This document shows positions 25,237-34,346 of a DNA stretch of 64,000 nucleotides, piece by piece; the first letter of the stretch is position 1, and each line of letters opens with the position of its first letter. Made by a program: the position numbers and the translations under genes. Source of the stretch: Thermohalobaculum sp050043005 (GTDB lineage: Bacteria; Pseudomonadota; Alphaproteobacteria; Rhodobacterales; Rhodobacteraceae); assembly GCA_050043005.1 (NCBI GenBank), contig JBHJIZ010000060.1, positions 1-64,000 of the forward strand. Reading direction: 5' to 3'. Below the pieces are notes generated by a model that saw nothing but the letters and a program-made list of their open reading frames with translations, had not been told where the DNA came from and searched no databases.

Positions 25237-26355
25237 ATGAGCAAGAAAATCGACCGCCGCCAGGTATTGGGTACGGCAGCCACCGCAGGCGCCGCAGCGC
25301 TTGCGACACCTGCAATCGCCCAGGGAGCCCCGCGAAAACTGTCCCTGGTGACAAGCTGGCCGCGCGACTCGCTGATCCTGCCGCAATCGGCCGAACGGGT
25401 CGCCCAGACCATCACTCAGCTGACCAATGGGCAGATCGAATTCGAGATCTTCCATTCCGGTGAGAAGGTCGATCCGTTCGAGGTGCAGGACGCGGTCGGG
25501 TCCGGTGCTGCTGACTGCTATCACTCAGTCGAGCAATACTTCATCAAGAAGCATCCGGCCTTCGTCTTCTTCTCGGCGGTGCCCTTCGGTCTGGTGGCGC
25601 ACGAGATGTCGGGCTGGCTGAAGTTTGGCGGTGGCCAGGAATTCTGGGACGAGCTCTCCGGAGCTTTCGGCGTGCGTGCGCTGATGGCGGGCAGCCCCGG
25701 TGCCCAGATGGGTGGCTGGTTCCCGAAGCCGATCACGACGACCAAGGATTTCGAAGGGGTGCGCTTCCGCGTGCAGGGTGCCGCAGGACAGGTCTATGCC
25801 GCGGCCGGTGTCGACACGGTGAACCTGCCCGGTGCGCAACTGGTCGAGGCGCTTTTCGGCGGAGAAATTCAGGCGGTTGAATGGGTCGGCCCCTATCTGG
25901 ATCTGGACTACGGCTTCGTGAAGCTGCTGCCGCACTACATGTATCCCGGTTGGCACGATCCGGGCGGCATTCGGTCGTTCGGAATCAACGCCGCCCTGTT
26001 CGCAGAGCTTTCCCCGACTGAGCAGTCCGTATTCGAACTCGCGGCGGCCCGCGAGAACACGTTGCTCGAGGCCGAACTGAACAAGCTGAACGGAGAGTCC
26101 GTTGTCTCGATGAAACGCGAGTACGGTGCACAGGTGCACAAGTTCCCGGACGATGTGCTGAAAGAGCTTTTCCGCCTGTCGACCGAGACTCTGGACGAGA
26201 CGGCCGCGCATGACGATCTGGCGCGACGGATCCACGAAAGTTACTTTGCCTATCGCGACACGGTCACAGAATACGCCGCCGTCAGTTCCTCGGCCTATCT
26301 CGAAGCGCGCAACACGGCACTCGCCCTGAACAAGGTCTCGCGCTACGACGATTAG
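25237..26355 (+). CDS. TRAP transporter solute-binding protein, second of a tandem pair
   Basis: A 372-residue TRAP receptor with a twin-arginine leader (KKIDRRQVLGTAATAG, cleavage after AIA-Q). It keeps the family landmarks TSWPRDS, AQMGGWF and AVEWVGPYLD, but diverges in the ligand region (EWVGPYLDLDYGF against EWVGPYND), which suggests a different ligand from its neighbour. ATG 25237 has the strong site GAGGAGG. The PPOX-fold gene follows 20 bases later and is probably in the same operon. Confidence 0.92.
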   Translation: MSKKIDRRQVLGTAATAGAAALATPAIAQGAPRKLSLVTSWPRDSLILPQSAERVAQTITQLTNGQIEFEIFHSGEKVDPFEVQDAVGSGAADCYHSVEQYFIKKHPAFVFFSAVPFGLVAHEMSGWLKFGGGQEFWDELSGAFGVRALMAGSPGAQMGGWFPKPITTTKDFEGVRFRVQGAAGQVYAAAGVDTVNLPGAQLVEALFGGEIQAVEWVGPYLDLDYGFVKLLPHYMYPGWHDPGGIRSFGINAALFAELSPTEQSVFELAAARENTLLEAELNKLNGESVVSMKREYGAQVHKFPDDVLKELFRLSTETLDETAAHDDLARRIHESYFAYRDTVTEYAAVSSSAYLEARNTALALNKVSRYDD

Positions 26356-26375
26356 GCCAACGCGGGAGGTACTCC

Positions 26376-26981
26376 ATGACCGACCGGATCAGCGATGTCG
26401 CGTTCACCCATGCGGTCAAGGCGCGCCAGACGCGGCTCGGGTCGCGCGACAGCCAGGATCGACGCGATTGGCAGGATCGGGTGACACCGGAGCTCGCAAG
26501 GTTCCTATCCGCGCGGACCAGCTTCTACTTTGCGACCGTCTCTGAAACCGGACATCCTTATATGCAGCATCGCGGCGGACCTCCGGGCTTCCTGAAAGTG
26601 CTGGATGATCGCTCACTGGCTTTCGCGGATTTCACCGGAAACCGGCAGTACATTTCGACCGGCAATCTCGATGGCAACGACCGCGTGCATCTGTTCTTCA
26701 TGGATTATGCCAACGCGAGCCGGATCAAGCTGTGGGGCCGGGCGCGGATCGTCGAGGATGATCCGGACCTTCTGGAACGGCTGAGCGACCCGGATTATCG
26801 CGGCATTGCTGAGCGCGCCATTGTGATCACGGTCGAAGCTTGGGATATCAACTGCCCGCAACACATTCCGGCCCTCCATTCCGAGGATACGATAAGGCTG
26901 GTCACGCAGAAGCTCACCCGCCGCATCGCGGAACTCGAAGCCGAGAACGCGGAGCTGAAGCAGTGGATAGGCAAGCCCTGA
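26376..26981 (+). CDS. Pyridoxamine 5'-phosphate oxidase-fold flavoprotein
   Basis: A 201-residue protein of the split-barrel FMN-binding family. TSFYFATVSETGHPYMQHRGGPPGFL and the later FTGNRQYISTGNL and VHLFFMDYANASRIKLWGRAR are typical of the general-stress/PPOX-like group rather than true PdxH. The C-terminal coiled coil (RRIAELEAENAELKQW) may mediate dimerisation. It follows the tandem TRAP receptors with a GGGAGG site. The substrate is unknown. Confidence 0.88.
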   Translation: MTDRISDVAFTHAVKARQTRLGSRDSQDRRDWQDRVTPELARFLSARTSFYFATVSETGHPYMQHRGGPPGFLKVLDDRSLAFADFTGNRQYISTGNLDGNDRVHLFFMDYANASRIKLWGRARIVEDDPDLLERLSDPDYRGIAERAIVITVEAWDINCPQHIPALHSEDTIRLVTQKLTRRIAELEAENAELKQWIGKP

Positions 26982-27097
26982 CACGCTGTGTGAACCGCTA
27001 GACACTCAACGAAATCAGATGCGCGCTTGACCCGAAGGATCGGACGCGTCCATCTGCCTAGCAAGCAATCCAGGACCGTACGGGGACAGACACTGCC

Positions 27098-27772
27098 ATG
27101 GACGTCATAGACGCAATCGTGAACCGCAAATCGGTTCGCGCCTTTACCGATCAGGAGGTTCCGAAAGACCTAGTCGAGGAGGTTCTGACGATCGCTCAGC
27201 GCTCTCCCAGCGGGACGAACACGCAGCCCTGGCACACATATGTCTGCACGGGCGCGGTGCGCGATGCCATCGTCAAGGACACGCTCGAGCTGGTCGTGAG
27301 TGGCGCCGCGGACAGTTACGAGGCCCTGAATTATTATCCGGATCGCTGGAAAGACATCCACCGTGACCGCCGCCGTGGCATCGGCTGGGCGCTCTACGGT
27401 GCGCTGGGCATCCAGAAAGGCGACCGTGAGGCCAGCGCCCGCCAAGGCGCGCGCAATTTCCAGTTCTTCGACGCGCCGGTCGGGATCTTCGTGACGATTG
27501 ACGGCTATCTGCTGGACGGATCCTTTGCCGATGCTGGAATGTATATCCAGACGATCATGTTGGCCGCGCGCGGCAAGGGGCTCGAGACCTGTCCGCAAGC
27601 AGCCTGGATTCCTTTCCAGGGACCGCTGCGCAAACATCTCGGCATCCCCGAGGACGAGAAACTCGTCAGCGGCATGTCGCTGGGCTACGCAAACTGGGAT
27701 GCGGTCGAGAACGGCATCGTGTCGGAACGGGAAGCGTTCGATAACGTCGTGAACTGGCGCGGTTTCGATTGA
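27098..27772 (+). CDS. Nitroreductase-family flavoprotein
   Basis: A 224-residue FMN-dependent oxidoreductase. The N-terminal NRKSVRAFTDQEVP and RSPSGTNTQPWHTYV form the FMN-binding start, and GSFADAGMYIQTIMLAARGKGLETCPQAAW is the conserved dimer-interface region. Members reduce nitroaromatics, quinones or enones with NAD(P)H. It is a single gene about 115 bases after the PPOX-fold gene; both are FMN-type proteins, which may or may not be meaningful. Confidence 0.93.
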   Translation: MDVIDAIVNRKSVRAFTDQEVPKDLVEEVLTIAQRSPSGTNTQPWHTYVCTGAVRDAIVKDTLELVVSGAADSYEALNYYPDRWKDIHRDRRRGIGWALYGALGIQKGDREASARQGARNFQFFDAPVGIFVTIDGYLLDGSFADAGMYIQTIMLAARGKGLETCPQAAWIPFQGPLRKHLGIPEDEKLVSGMSLGYANWDAVENGIVSEREAFDNVVNWRGFD

Positions 27773-27790
27773 GGGCCAGTGGGCGGCGCT

Positions 27791-28276
27791 TCAGCGTGAG
27801 GGGTCAATGATCTGCTGATAGACGATCAAAGGCGGTAACCCAGAGGCCCGTGACACCAGCCCCACTTCGACGAAACCAACCCGGTCAGCGATCCGGCGCG
27901 AAGCAAGGTTCTCGCGTGCGATATGAGCTTCGACAGTCGCAAAGCGCTCTGACTCCACGGTTTGAAGCATCGCGTTGACCATGGCGGTGCCGAGCCCTTT
28001 TCCTTGGCAGACGGGCGCCACGAACCACGACATCAACCTAACGTCGATCTTGGCCCCACCCAGGATACACCCCGACCGGGCGTCAACGGCAATGCGCCGA
28101 TCGGTCCGGGGGCCAATAGCTTCGGTCCATTGTTCGATTGCGTCCTCGGGCGGCACGCGCACACCCGCGTAAAGAGCCTGCCGCAAGGCGTCATCCGTCA
28201 GCAGGTCAATCAAGGCGGCTGTGATGTCCGCTGTCACCGGCCGCAATTCGAAGATCGGGGTCTGCGTCTTACCCAT
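27791..28276 (-). CDS. GNAT-family acetyltransferase
   Basis: A 161-residue N-acetyltransferase. The acetyl-CoA loop is visible as WFVAPVCQGKGLGTAMVNAML, followed by VEAHIARENLASRRIADRVGFVEVG, the classic GNAT end. The acceptor is unknown; the overall look is of the RimJ-like group. GTG 28279 is an alternative start one codon before the ATG. It is convergent with the nitroreductase gene. Confidence 0.88.
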   Translation of the reverse strand: MGKTQTPIFELRPVTADITAALIDLLTDDALRQALYAGVRVPPEDAIEQWTEAIGPRTDRRIAVDARSGCILGGAKIDVRLMSWFVAPVCQGKGLGTAMVNAMLQTVESERFATVEAHIARENLASRRIADRVGFVEVGLVSRASGLPPLIVYQQIIDPSR

Positions 28277-28317
28277 CACGTGCGCCGTCCGGGGTGTGCA
28301 TGTGCGACAGCCAGACC

Positions 28318-28710
28318 TTAGCTTACCTTGGACTTCAGATGGTCATGCAGCGTGTTGTAGCGCTTCAATGATGTCACGGGGTCCAGTTCCGACATATCCA
28401 GGCTGAGCGCGAACGGGTTCGAGATCCAAGGTTTCAGGAAGGCTTCCGCCGCCGAATAGATCGCCTCGGCCGCTTTGGCGCGAATGGCGTCCTCACGCCC
28501 GGCACCGACCTTGCAGATCAGGTTGAGATACGCGTATGCTGGGTCACCGTCGGCAATGACATAAGTGCTGCTCGGGAACGCCCGTACCCGAATGCCACCC
28601 AAGGGGAAGATCCCCGTCTCGAGCATCGCATCGCGCATCGCAGCACAAAACGCTGCCATATCGACGACATCGTCAAGATTGTCGGAATACTCGACTGTCA
28701 GATGTGGCAT
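28318..28710 (-). CDS. hpaF: 5-carboxymethyl-2-hydroxymuconate isomerase (HpaF-like)
   Basis: A 130-residue tautomerase-superfamily enzyme. In homoprotocatechuate degradation it isomerises 5-carboxymethyl-2-hydroxymuconate. The protein begins MPHLTVEYSDNL, so removal of Met exposes the catalytic N-terminal proline, and the CHMI pattern RVRAFPSSTYVIADGDPAYAYL follows. ATG 28710 has the site GGGAGCGCAGG; the frame stays open upstream. The divergent FAH-family gene encodes the sort of enzyme that acts next in such pathways, but the ring-cleavage genes are absent. Confidence 0.9.
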   Translation of the reverse strand: MPHLTVEYSDNLDDVVDMAAFCAAMRDAMLETGIFPLGGIRVRAFPSSTYVIADGDPAYAYLNLICKVGAGREDAIRAKAAEAIYSAAEAFLKPWISNPFALSLDMSELDPVTSLKRYNTLHDHLKSKVS

Positions 28711-28788
28711 CCTGCGCTCCCGGTTGACCCTCTCCCTGCCCCCTGTCACTACGGCGGCGATACGCCTTGGGCAAGGGAGGGAGCCGTC

Positions 28789-29646
28789 ATGCGTCTGATC
28801 ACCTTCACCACCGATCAAAGCCATCGGGTCGGGGCAGTCGACGGCGACCGGGTATTCGATCTGACCTCGCGGATCCGCGCGCCCGGCATGCGCTGGATGT
28901 TCCAGGGCGATATGCTGAGCAAAGCCGAGCAGGTGATGACGGGTGATGCCGACTTCAAACTGACGGACGTGACCCTCGCACTTCCCGTTGTCCAGCCGCC
29001 GAAGATCATCTGTGTTGGCGTCAACTACATGAACCGAAACGACGAGTACAAAGATGGGCAGCAGGCACCGAAGAATCCCTCGCTGTTCATGCGCACGCCG
29101 CTCTCTTTCTCGCCGCATGACGCACCGATCTACATCCCGCCAGAGAGCGAGCAGTTCGACTATGAAGGCGAGATCGTGCTGGTCATCGGCAAGCCGGGTC
29201 GGCGCATCCCGCAGGAAACCGCGCACCAGCACATCGGCGGCTTGACCATCATGAACGAAGGCTCGGTCCGCGACTGGCTGCGCCATGCCAAGTTCAACGT
29301 CACGCAGGGCAAGAACTTCGACAGGTCCGGGGGGTTAGGTCCGTGGATCGAGACCGATCCGCAAGTCGACCTGACGGATATGACGGTGACGACGCGCGTG
29401 AACGGCGAGGAACGCCAGCACGACACCACGGCGAACATGGCATTCCCGTTCGCAAAGATCATCGAATACATCTCGACCTTCACCAGCCTGCAGATCGGCG
29501 ACATCATCGCAACGGGGACCCCGACCGGCGCCGGAGCCCGGTTCGACCCGCCGAAGTGGCTGGTGCCCGGAGACGTGGTCGAGGTCGAGGTGCAAGGGGT
29601 AGGCACCCTGAGGAACCCTGTTGACGCCGAACCTTCGCAGCCCTGA
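28789..29646 (+). CDS. Fumarylacetoacetate hydrolase-family protein
   Basis: A 285-residue metal-dependent hydrolase or decarboxylase. The core begins at about residue 65 (PPKIICVGVNYMNR) with the metal ligands in DYEGEIVLVIGKPGRRI and GPWIETDPQVD, then TTANMAFPFAKIIEYIS and GTPTGAGARFDPPKWLVPGD. Homologues include the HpaG-type decarboxylase/isomerase, acylpyruvases and ureidoglycolate lyase. Pairing with the HpaF-like gene favours aromatic meta-cleavage, but this is not proof. GGGAGG precedes ATG 28789. Confidence 0.9.
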   Translation: MRLITFTTDQSHRVGAVDGDRVFDLTSRIRAPGMRWMFQGDMLSKAEQVMTGDADFKLTDVTLALPVVQPPKIICVGVNYMNRNDEYKDGQQAPKNPSLFMRTPLSFSPHDAPIYIPPESEQFDYEGEIVLVIGKPGRRIPQETAHQHIGGLTIMNEGSVRDWLRHAKFNVTQGKNFDRSGGLGPWIETDPQVDLTDMTVTTRVNGEERQHDTTANMAFPFAKIIEYISTFTSLQIGDIIATGTPTGAGARFDPPKWLVPGDVVEVEVQGVGTLRNPVDAEPSQP

Positions 29647-29661
29647 GAGGCGGGCGCGATC

Positions 29662-31311
29662 GTGCCAGAGTTCGACAAAATGGACGATCTTGTTGCCTGG
29701 TTGAAAACCCGGCCACCGCATGTCTCTCAGGTCATTGCATCGCGCGCGGCTTTGCGGGCCGCTCCTGTCATGATCGAGAGTTTCGCGATGCGCGGACCGC
29801 ATCGTGGCATCCTGAAAGCGCGCGCACTCCAGTATTTCCGGGCGCTTCAGGTCTCGTTGCTGTACGGCACCGACCCTGCCGCCGCCGCGCATCTGACCGA
29901 GCGGGTCAGCGCACTGCACAGCGCCTTGCGGATCACTGCAGAGAACATGGCCGAACCCGCACGGAACGCTGGAGGCAACATCCATACGCTGGGATGCGGC
30001 CGGAACATGCGACGCCGGATCGTGGCGGCGGCCGATGCCGCGGTCCACGCGCTCGGGACAATCGCCGACGACGACATCGCGCAGGCGGCAGGTCATGCGA
30101 CAAACTCCGCAGCCTGGGCAGTGGAAAAGCATCCCGGCGTCCGAGAATCCATCACGCGCGACGCAACAAGTCTGGACGAACGCCGCCGCTATCGCAGCGA
30201 TCTGAATACGACGCGACTTTGGCATACATTACCGCCCGAAGAAGTGGCACCTCTCGATCAGATGAGGTCGACGCTTTTGGCTCTGGAGGGCGACTGGCAG
30301 GTCTGGTGGCGCTGGTATCAGGACCGGTTGGACGGACGTCCGCTTGATCTTCAGAAGGAAATCCAGATCGCCGACATCCCGGACGATATCTGGTCTGCTG
30401 GCCCGGCCAGAGCCAATGCCGAGATTGCGTGGATACTGCAAGACGGAGAGGATCCCGGGACCGAGAGGCCCGTAGCGGAAGCAGCAGTCGCGCCAGAGCT
30501 TCCCGACAGACCGACGCCGATCTCTCTCAGATCCCAAGACGGCGTGCTTTCGATCGCTCCGGCCCCAGAGGGTCATTCACCGAACAATGCATCATCGGCA
30601 AGTGCTCAGGGTTGGGAGATGCTGAGGGATGCGTTTGATCAGATGCTCGACGACCGTGCTGCCGCGAACAATCCGCTGCTGACGGAGCTTCGCGCAGCCC
30701 GGCACGCGCTGGGTGACAGCTTCGACACCTTCAATCCGTTGCGACTTGGTCTGATCGGCGTGACCTTGCAACAGATGGCCACGCGCGTGAACGACATCCT
30801 GTTGCCTGAAGATGCCGCGCGTTTTCAATCCATCCTGCTGCAACAGCAGATGCTCGTCGCGCAATCCCCGGCCTGGCGGGAGTATGCCAGTGCCATCGAC
30901 CCGCCCATGGCCGATCCCGCGACCGAACAAAGTGCCGCAGAAGACGCCGCGCTGATTGCCGGTGAGATGATCGATGCAAACCCGGACGCATTCACCGAAG
31001 ACGCAGCCATCGCGATCCGTGATGCCTCGGCTCTGGTCGACGTCGAACCATCACCCGAAAACCTCGACCCGGTGGCGCCGCAAGAAGTTCGCCGCTCGTG
31101 GCTTCGCATCTTTGGCGAGATGATCCGCGCGTTCGCCGCCGATGCTATGGGCGAGGGGCGGAAGGTCGCGACCAAAGCGCTTGGCGCCGGTGCAATCGGG
31201 ATGCTGACCGCGGTCGGCGCGAAACTCACCGGTCTCGCCGACAAGTTACCGACTGAGTACGCGTGGCTGCAAGGCCTTGTTCAGCACCTATCCGGCCTGG
31301 TTGGACTCTGA
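29662..31311 (+). CDS. Large protein of unknown function with a C-terminal helix pair
   Basis: A 549-residue mostly helical protein starting at GTG 29662, 15 bases after the FAH-family gene. The middle contains GDWQVWWRWYQDRLDG and EIQIADIPDDIWSAGP; I recall this tryptophan-rich motif from many uncharacterised alphaproteobacterial proteins, but know no function. A low-complexity, Pro- and Ser-rich linker follows at about residues 270-310. The C-terminus has an amphipathic or hydrophobic segment (KALGAGAIGMLTAVGAKLTGLADKL) that could touch a membrane. The gene has the same base composition as its neighbours. Confidence 0.75.
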   Translation: MPEFDKMDDLVAWLKTRPPHVSQVIASRAALRAAPVMIESFAMRGPHRGILKARALQYFRALQVSLLYGTDPAAAAHLTERVSALHSALRITAENMAEPARNAGGNIHTLGCGRNMRRRIVAAADAAVHALGTIADDDIAQAAGHATNSAAWAVEKHPGVRESITRDATSLDERRRYRSDLNTTRLWHTLPPEEVAPLDQMRSTLLALEGDWQVWWRWYQDRLDGRPLDLQKEIQIADIPDDIWSAGPARANAEIAWILQDGEDPGTERPVAEAAVAPELPDRPTPISLRSQDGVLSIAPAPEGHSPNNASSASAQGWEMLRDAFDQMLDDRAAANNPLLTELRAARHALGDSFDTFNPLRLGLIGVTLQQMATRVNDILLPEDAARFQSILLQQQMLVAQSPAWREYASAIDPPMADPATEQSAAEDAALIAGEMIDANPDAFTEDAAIAIRDASALVDVEPSPENLDPVAPQEVRRSWLRIFGEMIRAFAADAMGEGRKVATKALGAGAIGMLTAVGAKLTGLADKLPTEYAWLQGLVQHLSGLVGL

Positions 31312-31334
31312 CGCCCCGTTCGTCTGCAATCGCC

Positions 31335-32306
31335 TCAGAAATTGCGCGTGTGATACAGCATCCGCCGGACTGAACCGGTCTTCGAGCGCATCAGGATCGT
31401 CTCGGTCTCGAGGTGTTCACCCAACCGGCGCGCACCCTGCAGGATCGAGCCGTTCGTGACACCCGTCGCCGCGAAAATCACATCACTGCGGCACATCTGA
31501 TCACGGCTGTACTTCACATCCAGATCGTCGATTCCGGCCTTGCGGGCGCGACCGATTTCGTCGTCGTTACGGAACAACAGGCGACCCTGGATCTGTCCCC
31601 CCATACATTTCAGCGCCGCGGCGGCAAGCACGCCTTCCGGTGCTCCGCCAGACCCCATGTACATATCGATCCCGGTCTTTTCGGCTTCCGCGCAATGCAT
31701 CACACCGGCAACATCCCCATCGGTGATCAACCGGATCGAGCAGCCGGTTTCGCGCAGCTCATTCACCATCTCGGCATGGCGCGGACGCTCCAGAACACAG
31801 ACGGTTACACCATCCGGCCCACAACCCTTGGCCTTGGCAAAGACAGAAATGCGCTCGGACGGCGTCATGTCCAGATCGACCAAGCCATCCGCATACCCCG
31901 GACCAATCGCGAGCTTGTCCATGTAGACGTCGGGCGCATGCAGCATCGAATGACGCGGGCCCATCGCAACCACAGTCAGCGCGTTTGGCATGGCTTTCGC
32001 CGTCAGCGTGGTGCCTTCCAGCGGGTCCAAGGCGATGTCGACCTCGATCCCATCGCCGGTGCCGACCTCTTCGCCAATGAACAGCATCGGCGCCTCGTCG
32101 CGCTCACCCTCGCCAATGACCACGGTGCCTTTGATCTCGAGCAGGTTTAGCTGCGGGCGCATGGCTTCGACGGCGACGCGATCGGCTTCTTTCTCGTCTC
32201 CGCGTCCGATCATGCGCGCGGCAGCAATCGCGGCCGCTTCCGAGACACGGGCCAGACCCAGCGACAGCATACGATCCTGAAAATCCAACGTGCTATCCGG
32301 TTCCAT
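31335..32306 (-). CDS. glpX: Fructose-1,6-bisphosphatase class II (GlpX)
   Basis: A 323-residue gluconeogenic phosphatase that converts fructose 1,6-bisphosphate to fructose 6-phosphate. Class II landmarks are VIGEGERDEAPMLFIGEEVG, the metal-binding DIALDPLEGTTLTAKAMPNA, and DMYMGSGGAPEGVLAAAALKC. Length is normal. GAGGGGACTTA precedes ATG 32306. In related genomes glpX directly follows hom; here a small membrane-protein gene on the other strand lies between them. Confidence 0.97.
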   Translation of the reverse strand: MEPDSTLDFQDRMLSLGLARVSEAAAIAAARMIGRGDEKEADRVAVEAMRPQLNLLEIKGTVVIGEGERDEAPMLFIGEEVGTGDGIEVDIALDPLEGTTLTAKAMPNALTVVAMGPRHSMLHAPDVYMDKLAIGPGYADGLVDLDMTPSERISVFAKAKGCGPDGVTVCVLERPRHAEMVNELRETGCSIRLITDGDVAGVMHCAEAEKTGIDMYMGSGGAPEGVLAAAALKCMGGQIQGRLLFRNDDEIGRARKAGIDDLDVKYSRDQMCRSDVIFAATGVTNGSILQGARRLGEHLETETILMRSKTGSVRRMLYHTRNF

Positions 32307-32501
32307 TAAGTCCCCTCCTCAATATCTTGTAGGCAGTGTTCCTAGCGCCCCTTATCGCCGGAATCGGCAACAGGCAAGCGACTGGCAGATGAACCTTCGC
32401 TCTCGCAAGCGCGAAGACCTGTAACTTCGTGACTGCTTGGCCGAGGCGCGGTATCATGGTCCGAGTTGCGCCAGATAACTCCGGTTATGAGGTCAAGCCG
32501 A

Positions 32502-32954
32502 ATGCAGTCCTCGGCAGAAAAAGACACCACTGCGTCTGAAAAGCCTGTGCTGGATGTCGAAGCTGCGAAAATCTTCTATGAATTCAAGTACAAGACAATC
32601 ATGGAGGCAACTGCGAAGCTGACGCAGTTCGCGATCCTGTTTTTCTCGATCTCGTCGCTGGTGACTGGGTTCACCGTTTTCAATTCATTCGATAGCCAGA
32701 CGAAGACGCTGGTCATGTATTGCGGCATCATTATCGTTGCCGTCTTCGCGATCATTGGTGGCGCAATCAGTTTTGGCGTGATCATGGGTTTGAACCAGAT
32801 CCGGGAAACGCTGAAGTCTATCTCGCTCGACACTTACGAGACGTTGCAAATGGATGCCTATCTCTGGCGGGGCACGGTCGTTGTCTGCGTCGTGTGTGTC
32901 GCCTGCGCACTCGGTGTCGTTGCATTGATGCTGGTGATTTTCACGCACACCTAG
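32502..32954 (+). CDS. Small membrane protein, unknown
   Basis: A protein of about 150 residues with three hydrophobic segments (AILFFSISSLVTGFTVF, LVMYCGIIIVAVFAIIGGAI and TVVVCVVCVACALGVVALMLVIF). A charged helical region (LNQIRETLKSISLDTYETLQMD) separates the last two. I do not recognise the family. GAGG lies nine bases before ATG 32502; ATG 32487 is an alternative. It lies between hom and glpX on the opposite strand, convergent with hom. Confidence 0.7.
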   Translation: MQSSAEKDTTASEKPVLDVEAAKIFYEFKYKTIMEATAKLTQFAILFFSISSLVTGFTVFNSFDSQTKTLVMYCGIIIVAVFAIIGGAISFGVIMGLNQIRETLKSISLDTYETLQMDAYLWRGTVVVCVVCVACALGVVALMLVIFTHT

Positions 32955-32966
32955 GGCGCGGCGAAG

Positions 32967-34256
32967 CTAGACCTCTTCGATGCGGATCGCGACGGGATCA
33001 GCCTTGCACGCGTCGAGTTGCGCGATCGACGCCAGCGCACGATCAATCCCGTCCCGGCGCGCATCATGGGTCACAATCACCACCGGCACCGCGTCCCCAC
33101 CCTGACCATACTGCCGCATGCGGTGGATGGAGATCCCGGCATCCCCCAGCGCTGACGCCAGTTCAGCCATGGCACCGGGCCGATCCGCCAGCGTGAACCT
33201 CAGATAATAGGGCGAGTGTTCGTCACCATGCGCCAGCCTTGACATCTCCGCCAGCATGGATGCGGGCCGCCCAAACAGGGGTGTACGGACGCCGCGCACG
33301 ATATCCAGCACATCGCCCATGATCGCCGAGGCCGTCGCGCCCTCGCCCGCACCCGGTCCGGTCAACGAGACCTGTCCAACGAAGTCGCCTTCGACCACGA
33401 CAGCATTGGTGACGCCAGGGAGCGCGCCGATCACGGTGTCTTCGCGCACCATGCAAGGGCGTACGCGCTGTTCCAGACCCTCGGCATGAAGTTTCGCCAG
33501 ACCGAGCAATCGGATCGAGAAGCCCATGTCGCGCGCGGTGCGGATATCGTCCAGCGTGACCCGCTCGATCCCTTCGCAGACGACGCCCTCGAAATCGATC
33601 CGCGTCCCGAAAGCGATCGAGGCGAGCACTGCCAGTTTGTGTGCAGCGTCTATTCCGCCGACGTCGAACGTCGGATCGGCCTCGGCGTATCCGAGCCGTT
33701 GCGCGTCTTCCAACACGGGACCATAATCGGCAGCGCGCGTCTCCATCTCGTTCAGGATGTAATTGCACGTCCCGTTCAGCACACCGAAGACCCGAGAGAT
33801 CCTGTTGCCGGCGAGGCCCTCGCCCAACGCCTTGACGATCGGAATACCACCGGCGACCCCTGCCTCAACGCGCAGCACGGTGCCAGCGGCCTCTGCGGCC
33901 TCTGACAATGCCTGACCGTGGTGCGCGATCAGCGCCTTGTTTGCCGTGACGACGTGCTTGCCATGGCCAATGGCCTTCTCAACCAGGGCCTTGGCAGGAC
34001 CGTCGGAGCCACCGATAACCTCGACAACGCAATCAACGTCGTCGCGTGCGCCCAGAGCCACCGCGTCGTCCTCCCAGGCGTAATCCGACACATCCGCGGC
34101 CCTTTGAATGCCCCGATTGCGGGCTGAAACCGCCGTGATCTCGACAGGCCGTCCCGCCTTGGCCGCCAGCATATCGGCATGTGTCTGCACCATCTTCACG
34201 GTGCCGATGCCAACGGTGCCAAGCCCTGCGATGCCGAGGCGGAAGGGAGTCGTCAT
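32967..34256 (-). CDS. hom: Homoserine dehydrogenase
   Basis: This 429-residue enzyme reduces aspartate semialdehyde to homoserine in threonine and methionine synthesis. It has an N-terminal NAD(P) fold (RLGIAGLGTVGIGTV), the catalytic middle domain (EAGVAGGIPIVKAL, GTCNYILNEME, YAEADPTFDVGGIDAAHKLAVL) and a C-terminal ACT domain (YYLRFTLADRPGAMAELASAL) for feedback control. ATG 34256 follows GGAGATCTTATC; the frame is open upstream. Confidence 0.97.
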   Translation of the reverse strand: MTTPFRLGIAGLGTVGIGTVKMVQTHADMLAAKAGRPVEITAVSARNRGIQRAADVSDYAWEDDAVALGARDDVDCVVEVIGGSDGPAKALVEKAIGHGKHVVTANKALIAHHGQALSEAAEAAGTVLRVEAGVAGGIPIVKALGEGLAGNRISRVFGVLNGTCNYILNEMETRAADYGPVLEDAQRLGYAEADPTFDVGGIDAAHKLAVLASIAFGTRIDFEGVVCEGIERVTLDDIRTARDMGFSIRLLGLAKLHAEGLEQRVRPCMVREDTVIGALPGVTNAVVVEGDFVGQVSLTGPGAGEGATASAIMGDVLDIVRGVRTPLFGRPASMLAEMSRLAHGDEHSPYYLRFTLADRPGAMAELASALGDAGISIHRMRQYGQGGDAVPVVIVTHDARRDGIDRALASIAQLDACKADPVAIRIEEV

Positions 34257-34346
34257 GATAAGATCTCCAAATTCTGGACGGCCCCATAGACGGCAACGCG
34301 GACGATGGGTCAAGCATCCATCCAGCGAGGCTCAGACGCCCTGCGA

